A stretch of DNA of 64,000 nucleotides from Torreya grandis (taxonomy: Eukaryota > Streptophyta > Pinopsida > Cupressales > Taxaceae), in contig JARHVA010000397.1 in NCBI GenBank assembly GCA_037957365.1, forward strand, positions 3,485,501 through 3,549,500. The letters run 5' to 3'. Within the stretch, counting starts at the first letter, position 1, and each line of letters begins with the position of its first letter. Below the pieces are notes generated by a model. The model saw only the letters and a program-made list of their open reading frames with translations. It was not told the origin of the DNA and ran no database searches. A program made the position numbers and the translations under genes. Below, one piece after another: positions 62,182-64,000 of this stretch.

Positions 62182-62560
62182 TTAAGAATCTCCACCACCT
62201 TGGTTTTTTCTATCACCATGCATTGAGACCAAGATGTCTTGACTTTATTGTGCATTCTTCAGTACCACTCCTTCATTCTGAAGATCCTCTGTAGGACCAT
62301 TTATTTGAGCAAGAATTACCCTCTCCTCATTCACTACATCTCCTAGTGAAAGAATTGTAGGATCCACATATATTTTCTACTTCAATAAAACACTTGGATC
62401 CATACCATTCTCCTTAATGATTTTTTTCAAAGTGTTTTTTTATTTATTTAATAGAACCATCTTTTCCTTCAATTGAATAACATTGGAGATACTTTTTACA
62501 GGTGTTTTTTAAATGCACATTGAGAAAAATTGCTTCTTGCTTTAAATTTTCATATTTTTC
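62182..62560 (-). pseudogene. Unrecognised spliced gene relic, last visible exon
   Basis: On the minus strand, after an AG at 62,561-62,562, it reads YENLKQEAIFLNVHL, shifts frame in an A run, then VIQLKEKMVLLNK, KNTLKKIIKENGMDPSVLLK, TILSLGDVVNEERVILAQI and a Gly-rich end. The heptad-like spacing of hydrophobic residues suggests a coiled coil. Stops fall at expected Gln codons. Confidence 0.55.
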
Positions 62561-62639
62561 CTACCATCAACAGTTAATGTGGGTCATGCACATACCAAGG
62601 TATTATAATAATCAAAATACATGTTATAGATACATAAAA

Positions 62640-63396
62640 CTTGCCACAGCTATATCCTGATCTACTTGTACAATGGTAACCAAGTTGATATCTTTAGCCC
62701 ATTTATTGAAATATGTTTGGGCTTCTCCATTTAAATTTTCTAACATGTTTGTCATAATCTCTAAAATTATATTATTGTAAATATTGTCAACAGAGATCAA
62801 TCTAGATTGAGCTTGCTAGAACAAAGAATCAATCTTTGATGGTTCATTTTGAACAAGAAAGAATAAATTTATTCTTTTGTCATGGTTGTGATAATGGGCA
62901 TTCATTTCTTTAGTAAGGGCCTTTGCCCTTATCTCCCATTATTTCAAATCATTAAATCCTTTAATCACACCATCTGTTAGATTAGTAAGTAGATTTTATA
63001 AAACTAGATTATCAAAATAAAAAGTAGTAATGGCATCATCAAAAATATTTAAATTATCAGTGTGGGGTGAAGAGGAGGTAGCTAGAGAAGAGGCAGTAGT
63101 AGGAGGCACTTTTGAAGGAACATTAACAACTTGAATAAATTCATGTGGATTGAATCCACCAATATCTAGGGGACTAATTTCAATTTCAATAAACTCTTCA
63201 TCGAGATCAATCTACCATATATAGGTAAGACCCTATCCACCTCAAATACCACCAATAGAGAAAGTTGGGAAATTGGAAATTTGTAGAGTTTTTATACTTC
63301 GTGTAGGGAGGGTGATGTTCTTGCCTCTTCTTTGAATCTAGTTTAGTGGTGGAGGTGGTGGCATACTTCTTATTCTCCTAACAAATGTTGGGTTCA
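62640..63396 (-). pseudogene. Unrecognised spliced gene relic, long exon
   Basis: One minus-strand frame runs about 250 codons with a handful of stops (TAG, TGA, TAA), each one C-to-T change from Gln or Arg. It starts with VNPTFVRRIRSMPPPPPLN and goes on to IDLDEEFIEIEISPLDIGGF and the Ser/Pro-rich VPSKVPPTTASSLATSSS. A predicted helical part follows (TNLTDGVIKGFNDLK, AKALTKEMNAHYHNHDKRI, IILEIMTNMLENLNGEAQTYFNKWAKDI). No known domain is evident. An 81-bp intron separates it from the upstream exon; the downstream intron is about 75-90 bp with an uncertain donor. Confidence 0.6.
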
Positions 63397-63477
63397 CTTC
63401 AAAAAAAAATCAAAAATGGTAAATTTGAAAACATAAAACTAATGCTAGTTCAAATTAAAAAATTTAATATTATTACC
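63397..63477 (-). other. Intron of 81 bp in the minus-strand gene relic
   Basis: The minus strand reads CTAG, then GTAATAATATT at the donor and a T-rich tract TTTTTTTTTGAAG at the acceptor. Joining the flanks keeps a single reading frame (MPL then VNPTF). Length and composition are typical of plant introns. Confidence 0.7.
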
Positions 63478-63648
63478 TAGTGGCATGACTAACTAATCCA
63501 CTCTGACTATCCTTTCTGGAGTTATTTCTTCCCCTCTGGTCCTTGGGGGAATTGGTGCTTGCCCTCTCATTATGCTTGTAGGTGGTAAAGAGACATTGGT
63601 CATTTGAAATAAAAAACATGTAAATGATCTAGTTCTTTACCTAGGAAA
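63478..63648 (-). pseudogene. Unrecognised spliced gene relic, proline-rich exon
   Basis: The minus strand reads MTNVSLPPTSIMRGQAPIPP, RTRGEEITPERIVRVD, a TAG, and LVMPL up to the donor at 63,477. The upstream boundary is not certain; an acceptor near 63,649 would keep phase with the next exon. Confidence 0.5.
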
Positions 63649-63804
63649 CTCTTAACAAACTTGAAATAAAAAAGAAATTTGTAATGGTAAACATTGATCA
63701 TGTTGAGTGGAAGAATCCTTGATGGCAACATTTTGAGATTCGACTAAAAAAAACCCAATATGTATATTATTTTTTTCCATTGAAATACAAAAAAAGTAGA
63801 TTAC

Positions 63805-63972
63805 AAGAATTTTGGAGGAACCTGGAAGTGGAGATGAAATAGGATCAGTTCTTGGGCATTTCACAATTTGAAATGAATTGAACAAAGACTTTGTGGATTG
63901 AGTATCACTAGATCCCTTTGGAGAACACTGACCTCTATTTTCTACATGTTTTCTTATGTCATAAGGATGCAC
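63805..63972 (-). pseudogene. Unrecognised spliced gene relic, first visible exon
   Basis: The minus strand reads MHPYDIRKHVENRGQCSPKG and SLFNSFQIVKCPRTDPISSPLPGSSK up to a GTAATC donor at 63,804. The frame is open at the upstream side and may continue past the window edge region. Hydrophilic, Ser/Pro-rich, no known motif. Confidence 0.45.
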
Positions 63973-64000
63973 CCTTGCCTATAATAAACAATAAGAAAAA

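Overview
The window looks like nuclear intergenic DNA from a land plant with a large, repeat-rich genome. It is AT-rich, has few CpGs, and is almost entirely nested, decayed LTR retrotransposons plus a hAT DNA transposon relic. Nothing here looks like an intact host gene. A gymnosperm or fern-like genome would fit, but the lineage cannot be fixed from this sequence alone.

Layout. (1) 1-5,820: a Ty1/copia element on the minus strand, cut by the left edge inside RNase H. It keeps decayed RT, integrase, protease and gag, a 1.5-kb leader, an initiator-tRNA-Met-type primer site and its 5' LTR. It is inserted in family A. (2) 5,821-11,094 and 23,973-33,420: 'family A', a Ty3/gypsy family on the plus strand in head-to-tail partial units. 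Each unit reads gag, protease, then an archaeal-type RNase H domain, with no reverse transcriptase. A 77-bp segment matching the 3' two thirds of 5S rRNA in antisense occurs four times without gaps. The last unit also keeps a second RNase H and an integrase. (3) 11,095-23,972: 'family B', inserted in an A gag-protease region. It has two direct repeats of about 5.29 kb, read as giant LTRs, around a 2.3-kb internal region without pol; this resembles a large retrotransposon derivative. (4) 33,421-39,300: decayed 3' sequence with a long broken reading frame. (5) 41,200-43,390: a degenerate tandem array. (6) 44,627-51,643: 'family C', LTRs of about 1.2 kb around a gag-only interior. (7) 51,644-57,520: featureless AT-rich DNA and a 600-bp compound microsatellite. 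(8) 57,681-60,869: an 18-bp (hexapeptide) repeat followed by a hAT transposase relic. (9) 62,182-63,972: a decayed minus-strand gene with recognisable introns.

The broken frames stop mostly at TAG, TAA or TGA where Gln or Arg codons are expected, and catalytic Asp/Glu codons are often changed to Asn/Lys. This is the C-to-T and G-to-A decay expected of heavily methylated repeats. The nesting gives an order: A is oldest; B and the copia element each landed in A; a 537-bp insertion also sits in A. Working relationships between genes can only be described for the ancestral elements, because no copy here looks functional.
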